Of a DNA stretch of 36,092 bases, positions 1-10,239 are shown piece by piece (positions within the stretch are counted from its first letter, which is position 1; each line of letters opens with the position of its first letter). Both the position numbers and the translations under genes were made by a program. The notes under the pieces are model-generated. The model ran no database searches. It was given only the letters and a program-made list of their open reading frames with translations, and was not told where the DNA came from. This stretch comes from Chthoniobacteraceae bacterium (lineage in GTDB: Bacteria; Verrucomicrobiota; Verrucomicrobiia; Chthoniobacterales; Chthoniobacteraceae). Location: positions 1-36,092 of the forward strand of contig CANIWM010000062.1 of the NCBI GenBank assembly GCA_947471505.1, read 5' to 3'.

Positions 1-84
1 CTCCCCACCCAAACAAAACGCGCTGATTTTCTAAAACAGCGACCGCGCAACCACCGCGCGCAGCATCATCGACCTGCCGCCACC

Positions 85-266
85 GTGAAATCCAACCCGC
101 GCCGCTCCCCCTCGCCCTCAACCCTCAACTGCCGTTTTTAGGATCAATCTCAGCAGCATTCGCTTTATTTTTTACGTGTGCCGCGCACGCCGCACCTCCG
201 GCGAATGACAATTTTGGAGTTGCGACTGTCGTTACAGCCAATACCGGCACGATCTCGGGCACCAAC
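85..266 (+). other. Likely signal-peptide coding segment, apparently frameshifted
   Basis: The frame of the Calx-beta gene is open back to a TGA at 24-26 but has no ATG, GTG or TTG between there and 267. Codons 141-197 nevertheless encode a hydrophobic stretch (A-F-A-L-F-F-T-C-A-A-H-A-A), then P-P-A-N-D-N-F, the same start seen in the internal PPC-like repeats. A GTG at 85 in the +1 frame encodes a basic n-region (V-K-S-N-P-R-R) and hits TAG at 139-141. One extra T in the T5 run at 135-139 would join it to the signal-peptide frame. This is either a sequencing or assembly indel, a true frameshift, or a non-standard start. Confidence 0.5.
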
Positions 267-3200
267 GTGGAGGCGACGAAACAGGCGAACGAGCCGGACC
301 ACGCGGGCAATATCGGAGGACAGTCGGTGTGGTATCGCTGGGTGGCTCCGACTACCGGGCTGTATGAGTTCAACACCGTGGACAGCGATTTTGATACTTT
401 GCTGGCCGTTTATACGGGAGCGCCGGTAGGCAATCTTGTGGAGATTGCGTCGAACGACGAAGCGGTGGAAGGCGGGGTGTCGCGGGTTATTTTCCAGGCG
501 ACGCAGGGGACGACCTACCGCATCGCCGTCGATGGGTGGGAAGACGGTGCGGGATTCGTGGAGGAAGGAATTATCACGTTGAACTGGGCGTCGGTGCAGA
601 GACCTGTGAACGATGACTTTTCCGCAGCGACCGCGCTCTCTGGCCGCAGCGCGGTTCTGGCGACTTCCAACCGGGCGGCAACGAAGGAAACCGGCGAGCC
701 TGACCACGGTGGCGACACGGGAGGAGCTTCGATTTGGTACCGCTGGACGGCTCCAGAAAACGGCACCGTGCTGATTACTTATGACGATACGGATGGAATC
801 GCGCCGCTCGTCGGGTTCTATACCGGCAATTCCGTCGGCGCGCTGACTCCAGTGGTTCTCAACGAAGTTGTGACGGGCAGCTTCCGATGCAGTGTGGTGG
901 CCGGGACGATCTACCGTCTGGCGTTTGACGGTAATGGCGGGGAGACCGGCAATATTGCGGCGACGTTGGGATTTACTGGAGCGAACGACGAGTTCAGCAA
1001 ACCTCGCGTTATCGCCGGCGCGAGTGGGGCCCTCGCGGACGATATCGCCGCTGCAACTGCCGAGGTCGCGGATGTCGGGCTGGTTCCCGAGATTACGGTG
1101 GACACGGCGACTCTCTGGTATCAATGGACCGCTCCGGCGAACGGGCCGGTTTGGTTTGGTGCGGATGGTGGGAATTTTACTGGTACGCCCTCGGAGCCGA
1201 TGGCTGTGCGAGTCTTCACCGGCAGCACGCGCGAAACCCTCGTTCACGTGCCCGATACAGACAGCGACACCGCGCAAATTTTCACCGCCGTTGCTGGAAC
1301 GACTTACCGGATTTTGGTGCTGAGCGAGTTTGGCGACGCGGGGGATTTTACCCTGCGTTGGATTCAGGCTGGGCCCGCGACCAATGACAATATCGCAAGT
1401 GCGACGGTCCTGAGCGGAAACACCGGAGCCGGTTCCGCGACGTTGATTGGAGCGACGGTGGAATCCGGCGAGGGGCTGACAGACGGCTCGGTTTGGTATC
1501 GCTGGACCGCGCCATCTGCCGGAGTCTTGGCGATATCGACTCCATCTCAGGCGAGCATCTTTACAGCGCGGGGAACGACGAATCTTTTTGCAAACTTAGC
1601 GGGCGTCCGCACGGTCGGCGTCGCGGCTGGCGAACGCATCACATTCTGTCTCACCGCCGATGCACATGAAGTGCCGACTGCGGCGTTCTTCTACGCATTT
1701 ACTGCGGGGGCATCGATCGTGGAGATCGAGACGGCTGTTGGAGACGAGTTGCTCGAGCGCGACGCCCCGACGGCCACCCTCACGCTTCGGCGCGAGACCG
1801 GCGCGATTGCAAGCCCCGCTACGGTGGTTCTCACTCCGACGGTCGGTGCGGGCTTTGCGGGTGAAGGCGTTCACTACGCATTCTCGCAATCGACGGTGAA
1901 TTTTCTGGCGGGTGAAACCCAAAAAACGGTGACGCTGGGCGTGATCAACAACGCGATTGCGGAAGGCCCCCTTTTCATCGAGGCATCGATCGTGGCTGGA
2001 GCCAATGCAGTGATCGGCGACAGATCGACCGTGAACTTTGTTCGCTACGACGATGAAGATGATCCGGCAAACAATCGGATCGCAAACGCCACGGTGCTTG
2101 CCGGTTCGACGGGGACGGAGGCAGCGACAACAATCGGCGCGGACCCCGACCGAGCGACCGATCCCGGCTACGCAGAATCGGAAGCGGGAGGCGGCGCGCT
2201 GGAGTTTGCGGTTCCAGAGACGGTTTGGTACCAGTGGACTGCTGCGACGACTGGCCCGATTGTATTTCGTGCCGCACAGGACACCGATTCACAATTGAAC
2301 ATCACGCTCGCGGTATTTGACGGACCGACGGCGGCGGCAGCCGTTGTGGCGCAAGCAAATGCGGAGGACGGACAAGGTGCCACGGTGACCGCGGAGGCTG
2401 GCTGGCTCGCGGAGGCCGACAAGACTTACTACATCGCAGTCGCAGCGGCGGACGTCCTATCGAACGAGCCGCTCGGCACGCCATTCGAGCTCTCTTGGCA
2501 GCCACCCGCCGCAGGGTTCGTCAGCATTGCGGACGTCTCGGCAACAGAGGGCGTCGATGGCACTGCCGTGCTGACGATCACGCGAACGAACGGGACGGCT
2601 GCTTTCGACGTCGAGGTGAGCACCTCCGACTCCGGTTTCGCAACGGAGGGAGATGATTACGACGGAGTTTTCACGACAATCAGCTTCGCCGTGGGTGAGC
2701 TGACAAAGTCGGTCCCCGTCACAATTATCGACGACCCTTTGAAAGAATCGCCCGAGTTTCTCGAAAATGGCGAGACGTTCTCGGTTATCATTAGCAGCAG
2801 TGACTCCGATGTATTTATTGCGCAGAGTGTTGCGAAGGTCACGATCCTCGACGACGAGACTGGCGCGCTCGTTTCGCTCGACCCGCTTGGGATCGATGAC
2901 GAGACAGCGCAAGAGGACGCGGGTGCTTTCCAGATCACAGTGAACCGGGGCGGCATCACCACCGGCGCCGCGTCTGTGGACTACACACTCACCGCAGGCA
3001 GCGCCACATTGGCCGACGTGAACCTCAGCGGCGGAACGGTGGACTTTGCACCAGGCGAAACAAGTAAGGTCATCACGATTCCTATCATCGACGATTTCCT
3101 CGATGAACCAGTGGAAACATTCGCGCTCACCCTTTCAAATCCGGGCGCAAATACGACGCTGGGCGAGCGAACAAGTGCAGTGCTCTCGATCGTCGATGAA

Positions 3201-4967
3201 GACATCCCCGGCGTCCTCGCATTCTCCGCCGCAACCGCGTCCGCGACTGAGCCCGCCGGAACGGTGAATCTCACCGTCGCCCGGACAGACGGTAGCGACG
3301 GCGACGTGAGCGCGACATTTACCGTCATTGCGGGAAGCGCGACGGCGGGCGCGGACTATTCGACGACGACGGGCACAGTCACGCTGCTCAACGGAGAGAC
3401 CTCCAAAACGATCGCAATCGCGCTGCTCGACGATTTCGTGGACGAAGCCAACGAGACTTTCACCGTGACCCTCAGTGGCCCGACGGCGGGGGCGACGCTG
3501 GGGGCGCAACGCAGCGCGACCGTTACACTCGTGGACAACGATGAACCGGGAGTGCTCGCATTTTCGGCTGCGGTTTTCCCCACGCCGGAATCGGCAGGGA
3601 CGGTGCAGCTTACCGTCACTCGCACCTCGGGAAGCGATGGAGCGGTGAGCGTGAACTTCTTTACGACCGCAGCGACAGCAGTCGCTGGCGTGCATTACGC
3701 GACATCGACAGGCACGGTCCAATTCGCCCATGGCGAGACGACGAAAAATATCAGCATCCCGCTGATTGATAACTCGTTCGACGACCCAGACCGACAGTTC
3801 ACCGTGACGCTCAGAAACCCGACCGCCGGCGCGACTCTCGGCACGCAGACCAGTGCTTCTATCGTAATCTCGGATAACGACACATTTGCGGCAGAAAAGA
3901 CCGCATTTTCAGCCCTGCTGAAAAAGGACGGCATTGCCCGAGGAAGTATTGTGGTGACGACGACCACCAAGAGCAAAGTCACCGTGCAGACGCTCGTGGG
4001 CGCGACAAAATACACATTCATAGGAGTGCTCGGCGTCGATGGTTTGGCGACCCTTGTTTTCCAGCCGAAGGGCCGCTCGGCGAAGACGCTTTCGCTCCAA
4101 GTCGGCGGCGACGCTATCCGGGGGACGCTGAACGACGGCGATGGAAACATTTACGTGTTTAACGGCTCCGAAAACGACACCGGCACAAAGGCCGCGCCTG
4201 TCGATGGCGCGGCAAACTACACGGCGCTAATCCAAAATCACGCCGCTCCGAACAACGGACTTCTCAAGGGCCGTTTTCCCCAAGGATACGGCTGGGTGCA
4301 GCTTGCGGTCGGCGTTGACGGAAAGGCGAAAGGCAATGGCAAGTTGTCCGATGGCACAGCTCTGGCGTTTGGCGGAGTCGTGGATGTCAGTGGCGAACTC
4401 CCGGTTTTCGTCACGCTCTATGCCACGAAAGCCGGCTCCATCGCCTTTACGCTGAAGTTTGACGCCGCACAGCCCGCGACCGACGCGACAGCCGTCGGGG
4501 TGCGCTGGGTAAAGCCCGCAGCCCCGAACGACAAACTTTACCCGCTCGGCTGGCCGCTCGGCATCGACGCGGACCTTACGGCTTCGAAGTTCTTCGCTCC
4601 AGCGCAGCCCACCGCGAAGAATCCAAACCCTCCCTACATTGCCGGGACTCACAACCTCCTCGGTCTTGCCGCTCCATCACAAGTGACCGTAGCAATTACC
4701 GACGGCGGCACGCCGGGCCTCTCGAACGACGCAAGCATCGATGCGAAGAGCAAGGTCACCGTTGGCGGCGCGACCACTGGAGCCACCGCGGCCACGACGC
4801 TTGCCGTCACCCTGAAAAGCAACGGCACCCTGTCCGGCGAATTCGCACATGTTCCGACGCAGTCCCGAGGGAAACTCAGCGGTGTCGTTCTGCAAAAGGC
4901 GCACACCGCTGGCGGATTCTTCATCGGCACGAATGCTTCGGTCGGTGCTGTTTGGATCGAGCCATAG
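267..4967 (+). CDS. Giant secreted Calx-beta / PPC-like repeat surface protein
   Basis: Large extracellular, all-beta protein with no catalytic domain seen; the likely role is adhesion or cell-surface structure (inference). Numbered from the GTG at 267, residues 1-480 contain four copies of a ~110-residue PPC-like unit, each with an N-D-x-F-type start, a G-E-P-D-H or similar stretch and a S-V-W-Y-R-W-T-A-P core. A degenerate Calx-beta lies at about 485-600 and a fifth PPC-like unit at 601-750. Four Calx-beta domains follow at 751-865, 866-980, 981-1093 and 1094-1205, each ending in an acidic D-D-E or D-N-D turn typical of calcium binding. Residues 1210-1566 form a beta-rich C-terminal module homologous to the end of the protein at 11470-13950. 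267 is only the first standard start in frame: coding clearly continues upstream through a signal peptide (codons 141-200), so the true N-terminus is earlier (see 85-266). Confidence 0.85.
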   Translation: MEATKQANEPDHAGNIGGQSVWYRWVAPTTGLYEFNTVDSDFDTLLAVYTGAPVGNLVEIASNDEAVEGGVSRVIFQATQGTTYRIAVDGWEDGAGFVEEGIITLNWASVQRPVNDDFSAATALSGRSAVLATSNRAATKETGEPDHGGDTGGASIWYRWTAPENGTVLITYDDTDGIAPLVGFYTGNSVGALTPVVLNEVVTGSFRCSVVAGTIYRLAFDGNGGETGNIAATLGFTGANDEFSKPRVIAGASGALADDIAAATAEVADVGLVPEITVDTATLWYQWTAPANGPVWFGADGGNFTGTPSEPMAVRVFTGSTRETLVHVPDTDSDTAQIFTAVAGTTYRILVLSEFGDAGDFTLRWIQAGPATNDNIASATVLSGNTGAGSATLIGATVESGEGLTDGSVWYRWTAPSAGVLAISTPSQASIFTARGTTNLFANLAGVRTVGVAAGERITFCLTADAHEVPTAAFFYAFTAGASIVEIETAVGDELLERDAPTATLTLRRETGAIASPATVVLTPTVGAGFAGEGVHYAFSQSTVNFLAGETQKTVTLGVINNAIAEGPLFIEASIVAGANAVIGDRSTVNFVRYDDEDDPANNRIANATVLAGSTGTEAATTIGADPDRATDPGYAESEAGGGALEFAVPETVWYQWTAATTGPIVFRAAQDTDSQLNITLAVFDGPTAAAAVVAQANAEDGQGATVTAEAGWLAEADKTYYIAVAAADVLSNEPLGTPFELSWQPPAAGFVSIADVSATEGVDGTAVLTITRTNGTAAFDVEVSTSDSGFATEGDDYDGVFTTISFAVGELTKSVPVTIIDDPLKESPEFLENGETFSVIISSSDSDVFIAQSVAKVTILDDETGALVSLDPLGIDDETAQEDAGAFQITVNRGGITTGAASVDYTLTAGSATLADVNLSGGTVDFAPGETSKVITIPIIDDFLDEPVETFALTLSNPGANTTLGERTSAVLSIVDEDIPGVLAFSAATASATEPAGTVNLTVARTDGSDGDVSATFTVIAGSATAGADYSTTTGTVTLLNGETSKTIAIALLDDFVDEANETFTVTLSGPTAGATLGAQRSATVTLVDNDEPGVLAFSAAVFPTPESAGTVQLTVTRTSGSDGAVSVNFFTTAATAVAGVHYATSTGTVQFAHGETTKNISIPLIDNSFDDPDRQFTVTLRNPTAGATLGTQTSASIVISDNDTFAAEKTAFSALLKKDGIARGSIVVTTTTKSKVTVQTLVGATKYTFIGVLGVDGLATLVFQPKGRSAKTLSLQVGGDAIRGTLNDGDGNIYVFNGSENDTGTKAAPVDGAANYTALIQNHAAPNNGLLKGRFPQGYGWVQLAVGVDGKAKGNGKLSDGTALAFGGVVDVSGELPVFVTLYATKAGSIAFTLKFDAAQPATDATAVGVRWVKPAAPNDKLYPLGWPLGIDADLTASKFFAPAQPTAKNPNPPYIAGTHNLLGLAAPSQVTVAITDGGTPGLSNDASIDAKSKVTVGGATTGATAATTLAVTLKSNGTLSGEFAHVPTQSRGKLSGVVLQKAHTAGGFFIGTNASVGAVWIEP

Positions 4968-5225
4968 CCGGCAACGTCGAGCGGTTCGATTGCCGAGTCA
5001 CCAACCCGCCCGAAGCCGCGCGTTTCTTCCTCTGCGCGCGTTGGTTCCTGCGGAATTGACCGATGGCAGTTTTGCGCAACCTTCCTCAGCTACACCGCGA
5101 TGCAATGGATAAAGGCTGGCACTTCGGAAAACTCGCGACCAAAGCGCCGACAGGGCTGGGTCAGAAACGCTAAGTTACGAACGGCTTTGCCGTTGTCCTT
5201 CTGCACGCTATACATCTCGAAATTC

Positions 5226-7796
5226 ATGACGCCTCACCAAACATCCACTCTGCTTGCAACGCTCCTCGCGGCTTCTGCGCTTCCGGCTTCTGCGGAGCCG
5301 CGTTCCTTTAATCAGGACATCCGTCCGATCCTCTCGGACAAATGCTTCGCCTGTCACGGGAGCGATGCGAAACATCGTAAGGCGGAACTGCGGCTGGATA
5401 CGCAGGAGGGCGCTTTTGGAAAGGCCGAGAGCGGCGCGGTCGCAATCGAGCCCGGCGACCCGAAGGGCAGTGAGCTGTGGGCGCGCATTAATGCCTCGGA
5501 CGAGGATGAAATCATGCCGCCGCCGAAATCGCACAAGACGATTTCCACAGCGGAGAAAGAGCGGATTCGCGAGTGGATCGAGCAGGGCGCAAAATATCAG
5601 AAACACTGGTCCTTCGAGGTGCCGGTGAAAGTGGCGCTGCCGGCGACGACCGGACGCAATGCAGTGGATGCGTTCATTTTTGATCGCCTGAAACGCGAAG
5701 GACTCGCACCTTTGCCGGAGGCGGACAAAACGACGCTGATTCGCCGTGCGAGCCTGGCGCTTACGGGCCTGCCGCCGTCGGTCGCGGTGGTGGATGCGTT
5801 TCTCGCCGATGCTGCGCCGGATGCTTATGAAAAGGCCGTGGACCGGCTGATGGCCTCGCCGCAGTTTGGCGAAGAAATGGCGAGGCATTGGCTCGATGTG
5901 GCGCGCTATGGCGACACCCACGGGATGCATCTCGATAACGAGCGCTCGATGTGGCTTTACCGCGATTGGGTGGTCGGCGCGTTCAACCGGAATCTGCCTT
6001 TCAGCCACTTCACCATCGAGCAACTCGCCGGCGATTTGCTGCCAAACCCGACGGACGATCAACTCATCGCGACGGGCTTCAACCGCTGCAACGTCACGAC
6101 CGGCGAGGGCGGCGCACTGGATGCGGAGTTCATCTTTCGCTACGCCGTGGACCGCACCTCGACGACGGTGCAGACGTGGATGGGAATGACCGCGGGCTGC
6201 GCGGTTTGCCACGACCACAAATTTGACCCGCTCGCGCAGAAGGAATTCTACCAGCTTTACGCGTTCTTCCACAGCTCCGCCGATCCGGCGATGGACGGCA
6301 ACGCGCTGCTCGTCTCCCCGACTTTGAAGACCATCTCGCCCGAGCAAAAGCAGAAGCTCGCCGAGAAGGACGCGCTGCGCACAGCGGCGGCAAAGCGGCT
6401 GGAGGATGCGATGAAGTCACTCGAATACGTGGACCCAGCGACGCTGGGAGACGTGACCGAGCCGGACGCGTCTTTGTCTCAATGGATCGCCAAGCACGAG
6501 GGCAAGGACACAAAAGAACTCCCCGCCGAAGTGAACAAAATCCTTAAGCGCAAGGCCGACGCGAAACGCTCTGCCGAGCAGGAAAAACAACTCCGCGACT
6601 ACTTCCTCGCCAATGTGTACCCGAAGACCAAGTCCATCATCGGCCCGCTCCAAGCGGAAGTTGCCAAGATCGAAGGCGAGCGAACGGAGTTCGATAAAGC
6701 GCTTCCTGCAAGTTTCATCATGCGCGACCTTGAGAAACCGCGCGACAGTTTCGTGATGATCCGCGGCGCTTACGACAAGCCCGGCGAGAAGGTCTCCCGC
6801 GATGTGCCCGCGGTTTTTCCACCGCTACCCAACAAAGAGAACCCCACGCGCCTCGACCTCGCGAAATGGCTCGTCGCCGACAACCACCCGCTCACCGCAC
6901 GCGTGACCGTGAACCGTTTCTGGCAGCAATTCTTCGGCGTCGGGCTCGTGAAAACCGCAGGCGATTTCGGCTCGCAGGGACAACCGCCGAGCCACCCGGA
7001 ATTGCTCGACTGGCTCGCCGTGGACTTCCGTGAAAACGGCTGGGATGTGAAAAAACTCGTCCGCCTTTTCGTCACCAGCGCCACGTTCCGGCAGTCCTCC
7101 GACGCCCCCGCCGCGCTATGGACGCGCGACCCGGAGAACCGCTTGCACGCTCGCGGCCCGCGGGTGCGGCTCGATGCCGAAGTCGTGCGCGACAATGCTC
7201 TCGCCGTCTCCGGCCTGCTCGATCTCACGATGGGCGGACGTGGCGTTCGCCCCTACCAGCCGCCGAATATCTGGGAGCCCGTCGCCTACATTCGCAGCAA
7301 CACCGCGAACTACAAGGCCGACACCGGCAACGCGCTCTACCGCCGCAGCCTTTACACATTTTTGAAACGCACCGCGCCGCCGCCGTTCATGGCGAATTTC
7401 GACGCACCGTCCCGCGAACAATCCTGCACGCTTCGCGAGCGGAGCAACACGCCGCTCCAGGCGCTCCAGCTCATGAACGACGTGCAGCAAATCGAAGCCG
7501 CCCGCGTATTCGCGGGAAAGATCATCACGCAAGGCGGCGCGACACCGGCCGAGCGAATCACCTTCGCCTATCGCACCGCGCTCGCACGCAAACCCGCGCC
7601 CGAGGAAATCGAAATCGTGACCGCCGCATACAAACAACACCTCGCCGCTTACGAGCAGACTCCCGCGGAAGCCGCGAAGTTCATCCGGCAGGGCGAGTCC
7701 ACGCCGCAGGCCGGAATCCCCGAGCCCGAATTCGCCGCATGGACGCTCATCGCGAGCCTCGTGCTGAACCTCGACGAAACCATCAACCGCAACTGA
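5226..7796 (+). CDS. PSCyt1-DUF1549-DUF1553 secreted cytochrome-like protein
   Basis: 856-residue exported protein of the planctomycete/verrucomicrobial family that combines a c-type haem domain with DUF1549 (PSCyt2) and DUF1553 (PSD1). The ATG at 5226 gives a clean signal peptide (residues 1-23, ending A-S-A). PSCyt1 carries C-F-A-C-H at residues 40-44 and an M-P-P-P motif near residue 98. DUF1549 covers roughly 150-360 and includes a second C-A-V-C-H at 325-329. A charged, probably helical spacer follows, and then DUF1553 from about 540 to the end, with a R-x-x-V-N-R-x-W-x-x-x-F-G-type motif. The stop is one base before the DUF1501 gene, so the two are almost certainly co-transcribed. These pairs are widespread in PVC bacteria and often linked to polysaccharide degradation, but the biochemical role is not established. 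No strong Shine-Dalgarno site is visible. Confidence 0.93.
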   Translation: MTPHQTSTLLATLLAASALPASAEPRSFNQDIRPILSDKCFACHGSDAKHRKAELRLDTQEGAFGKAESGAVAIEPGDPKGSELWARINASDEDEIMPPPKSHKTISTAEKERIREWIEQGAKYQKHWSFEVPVKVALPATTGRNAVDAFIFDRLKREGLAPLPEADKTTLIRRASLALTGLPPSVAVVDAFLADAAPDAYEKAVDRLMASPQFGEEMARHWLDVARYGDTHGMHLDNERSMWLYRDWVVGAFNRNLPFSHFTIEQLAGDLLPNPTDDQLIATGFNRCNVTTGEGGALDAEFIFRYAVDRTSTTVQTWMGMTAGCAVCHDHKFDPLAQKEFYQLYAFFHSSADPAMDGNALLVSPTLKTISPEQKQKLAEKDALRTAAAKRLEDAMKSLEYVDPATLGDVTEPDASLSQWIAKHEGKDTKELPAEVNKILKRKADAKRSAEQEKQLRDYFLANVYPKTKSIIGPLQAEVAKIEGERTEFDKALPASFIMRDLEKPRDSFVMIRGAYDKPGEKVSRDVPAVFPPLPNKENPTRLDLAKWLVADNHPLTARVTVNRFWQQFFGVGLVKTAGDFGSQGQPPSHPELLDWLAVDFRENGWDVKKLVRLFVTSATFRQSSDAPAALWTRDPENRLHARGPRVRLDAEVVRDNALAVSGLLDLTMGGRGVRPYQPPNIWEPVAYIRSNTANYKADTGNALYRRSLYTFLKRTAPPPFMANFDAPSREQSCTLRERSNTPLQALQLMNDVQQIEAARVFAGKIITQGGATPAERITFAYRTALARKPAPEEIEIVTAAYKQHLAAYEQTPAEAAKFIRQGESTPQAGIPEPEFAAWTLIASLVLNLDETINRN

Positions 7797-7797
7797 C

Positions 7798-9267
7798 ATG
7801 AATCCGATCATCGAACACCAGCTACTGCAAACCCGCCGCCAGTTCTTCGGAAACGCCGGCCTCCGACTTGGCGGCATCGCGCTCGCGCAAATGCTCGGCA
7901 ACGCGGCAACCAGCAACGCCGCCGCCGCCACCAGCCGTGTGCACCCGCCGCTGCCCGGCTTCCCTCATTTCGCGCCGAAGGCGAAATCGCTTATCTACGT
8001 CCACATGAACGGCGGGCCGTCGCAGCTCGACCTGTGGGACTACAAGCCCGATCTGCAAAAGCGCTTCAACGAAGAATTGCCCAAGTCCGTGCGCGGAGAA
8101 CAGCGCATCACCGGCATGACCAGCGGGCAGAGCAAACTCCCCGTCGCGCCTTCGTTGTTCAAATTCGCGCAGCACGGCAACTGCGGGCGCTGGGTGAGTG
8201 AACTTCTCCCTCACACGGCGAAAATCGTGGACGAAATCGCGCTCATCAAAACCGTCCACACCTCCGCCATCAACCACGACCCCGCCTGCACGTTCCTGTT
8301 CACCGGCGCGGAAGTCCCCGGACGCGCCAGCCTCGGCTCGTGGCTCGGCTACGGCCTCGGCAGCGAGAACAACGACCTCCCCGCGTTCGTCTGCCTCACT
8401 CCGCAGTACCCGAAGGACAGCGACGGACAAGCGCTCTTCTCCCGCATGTGGGGCAGCGGCTTTCTCCCCACGCGCCACGCGGGAGTCACCCTGCGCGGCT
8501 CCGGCGATCCCGTTCTCTATTTGAAAAATCCCGACGGACTTGCGACCAGCGAACGGCGCTCGATGCTCGACGCGCTCGGCAAGCTGAACCAGCGCGGTTT
8601 TGACAAAATCGGCGACCCGGAAATCCAGACCCGCATCGCTCAATACGAAATGGCATTTCGCATGCAGACCAGCGTCCCCGAGCTCGTGGACCTCAGCACC
8701 GAGCCGCAATCCGTCCTCGACCTCTACGGCCCGGAAGTTTCGAAATCCGGAAGCTTCACCCACAGCGCGCTCATGGCCCGGCGGCTCGTCGAACGCGGCG
8801 TCCGCACCGTGCAAATCATGCACCGCGGATGGGACCAGCACGGCGCGCTGCCCACCCACATCCGCAAGCAGTGCGCAGACACCGACCGCGGCGTCGGAGC
8901 GCTCGTCGCCGACCTCAAACAACACGGCCTGCTCGAAGACACACTCGTCGTGTGGGGCGGCGAATTCGGCCGCACCGTCTATTCGCAAGGCACGCTGACC
9001 AAGGACAACTACGGACGCGACCATCACCCGCGCAACTTCTGCATGTGGATGGCGGGCGGCGGAATCAAGCCCGGCATCAGCCTCGGCGAGACCGACGACT
9101 TTTCGTACAACATCGTCGAGTCGCCCGTTCACCTAAACGAGATCAACGCCACCATCCTGCACTGCATGGGCATCGACCACACGCGCTTCAGCGTCCCCGT
9201 CCAAGGCCTCGACCTCCGCCTCACCGGCGTAGAGCCCGCGCGCGTGGTGAAGGAGCTTCTGGTGTAG
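7798..9267 (+). CDS. DUF1501 family exported protein
   Basis: 489-residue protein of the DUF1501 family, which belongs to the alkaline phosphatase/sulfatase-like superfamily. The N-terminus has a twin-arginine-type motif (R-R-Q-F-F-G, residues 13-18) followed by a weakly hydrophobic stretch and A-A-A-A, suggesting Tat export. Family hallmarks include [13 protein letters not shown] near residue 75, W-D-Q-H near 345 and W-G-G-E-F-G-R-T near 386, followed by a G-R-D-H-H-P stretch; these are candidate metal-site residues. It starts one base after the upstream PSCyt1/DUF1549/DUF1553 gene, its usual partner. The substrate is unknown; the superfamily suggests hydrolysis of a phosphate or sulfate ester, but this is inference. 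Confidence 0.93.
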   Translation: MNPIIEHQLLQTRRQFFGNAGLRLGGIALAQMLGNAATSNAAAATSRVHPPLPGFPHFAPKAKSLIYVHMNGGPSQLDLWDYKPDLQKRFNEELPKSVRGEQRITGMTSGQSKLPVAPSLFKFAQHGNCGRWVSELLPHTAKIVDEIALIKTVHTSAINHDPACTFLFTGAEVPGRASLGSWLGYGLGSENNDLPAFVCLTPQYPKDSDGQALFSRMWGSGFLPTRHAGVTLRGSGDPVLYLKNPDGLATSERRSMLDALGKLNQRGFDKIGDPEIQTRIAQYEMAFRMQTSVPELVDLSTEPQSVLDLYGPEVSKSGSFTHSALMARRLVERGVRTVQIMHRGWDQHGALPTHIRKQCADTDRGVGALVADLKQHGLLEDTLVVWGGEFGRTVYSQGTLTKDNYGRDHHPRNFCMWMAGGGIKPGISLGETDDFSYNIVESPVHLNEINATILHCMGIDHTRFSVPVQGLDLRLTGVEPARVVKELLV

Positions 9268-9522
9268 GCTGACGCCCTTCAGAACTTTGGTCACTTTCCC
9301 TCGATGAGCACGCTTGTTGAACGCGAAATTTGTAGGGTGATTTATCGAAACGGCTGAATTTTTATTTCATGAACACATGCTGTCCGGGGCGATGTGAGGT
9401 GGGGATAGAATCTGGCCGCGCTGAGATGACAGATTTTCAGCCGGACAGGGACGGCGGCTGTCATTTTCCCGATGGCACGGCAGCGGCTAGACGGCGCGGG
9501 CAACTGGTGACATCATCCATCT

Positions 9523-10239
9523 ATGCGCATCTTTGTAACACTGATTATTTTCGCCACAGCCGTGCTGGCTCAGACTCCAGGCTTCCAAGCGCCCAAGGAA
9601 GTCGCGCCGGGTATTTTCGAGATTGGGGCGATCCGCCTCGATAAGAACGCGCTGACGGTCACGTTCCCGACGAAGGTGAACATGGTGGATGGGCTCATTG
9701 AGTACACTATCGTGACGACGAAAGGACCGACGCATGAGAGTGTGCTGGCCACGGAGGTCTCCCCTCAAAATGTCCACATGGCGATGCTGCTGCTCGGGGC
9801 GAAAGGCATGGCTATCGGCAAGGATGCGCCGCCGCCGGAGCGGATTGATGCGGAGTATTTGGCGAAGGCCCCGAAACTGGAGGGCGACCGCATTTTCCTC
9901 ACCTGCAAATGGAAGGACGCGGAAGGGAAGGAGCAGATTGCGCCGCTGGAACGCTGGCTCGTCCGGCGCTCGGAAGTCGCGAAGAAAAAGCCCACCGAAA
10001 TCACTGCGGAAGATGGGCCGTGGCTCTACACGGGCTCCTTTTTGCACGAGGGGCGCTTCAATGCGGAGGTGCAGGGCGTCTTCGGAGCGGTGGTCACTTT
10101 TCCCGGCGCGCTCATCAACAATCCTCGCAAGGGCTCGAACGACGACCACATGTGGTTTGCGAAGACAGCCGTCATCCCGCCCGTCGGGACGCCCGTGGAA
10201 CTCACCATCAAACTCGAACCAGCCAAAGCCAACAAATGA
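9523..10239 (+). CDS. YdjY-domain secreted protein
   Basis: 238-residue exported protein with a signal peptide (residues 1-16, ending V-L-A) and a YdjY-type domain. The recognisable core is a V-N-M-V-D-G-L-I-E-Y segment followed by T-H-E-S-V-L and V-S-P-Q-N-V-H-M-A-M-L-L-L-G-A, residues about 50-95, typical of secreted YdjY-like proteins. Such proteins have no firmly assigned activity. Its stop codon overlaps the start of the toroid protein gene (ATGA), so the two are translationally coupled. The 255 bases upstream contain no recognisable gene; no strong Shine-Dalgarno sequence precedes the ATG. Confidence 0.8.
   Translation: MRIFVTLIIFATAVLAQTPGFQAPKEVAPGIFEIGAIRLDKNALTVTFPTKVNMVDGLIEYTIVTTKGPTHESVLATEVSPQNVHMAMLLLGAKGMAIGKDAPPPERIDAEYLAKAPKLEGDRIFLTCKWKDAEGKEQIAPLERWLVRRSEVAKKKPTEITAEDGPWLYTGSFLHEGRFNAEVQGVFGAVVTFPGALINNPRKGSNDDHMWFAKTAVIPPVGTPVELTIKLEPAKANK

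Noticed and set aside
165-1277. Long open frame on the - strand across the Calx-beta gene
   Set aside because: Arg/Ser-rich composition with no motif and full overlap with a clearly coding + strand gene; an antisense frame expected in high-GC DNA.
4968-5225. Gap between the Calx-beta and PSCyt1 genes, with a 6-bp hairpin AACGGC-TTT-GCCGTT near 5177
   Set aside because: Stem is short and lacks a T-run; upstream in-frame codons from 5100 do not give a signal peptide, so the start at 5226 was preferred and nothing else is called here.
7822-9132. 436-codon open frame on the - strand within the DUF1501 gene
   Set aside because: Entirely antisense to a gene with clear family motifs; composition is the mirror of GC-rich third positions.
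9380-9448. 8-bp inverted repeat CTGTCCGG ... CCGGACAG in the gap before the YdjY gene
   Set aside because: 53-base spacing and short arms; could be chance in GC-rich DNA, and no T-run follows. The gap 9268-9522 holds nothing else I can name.
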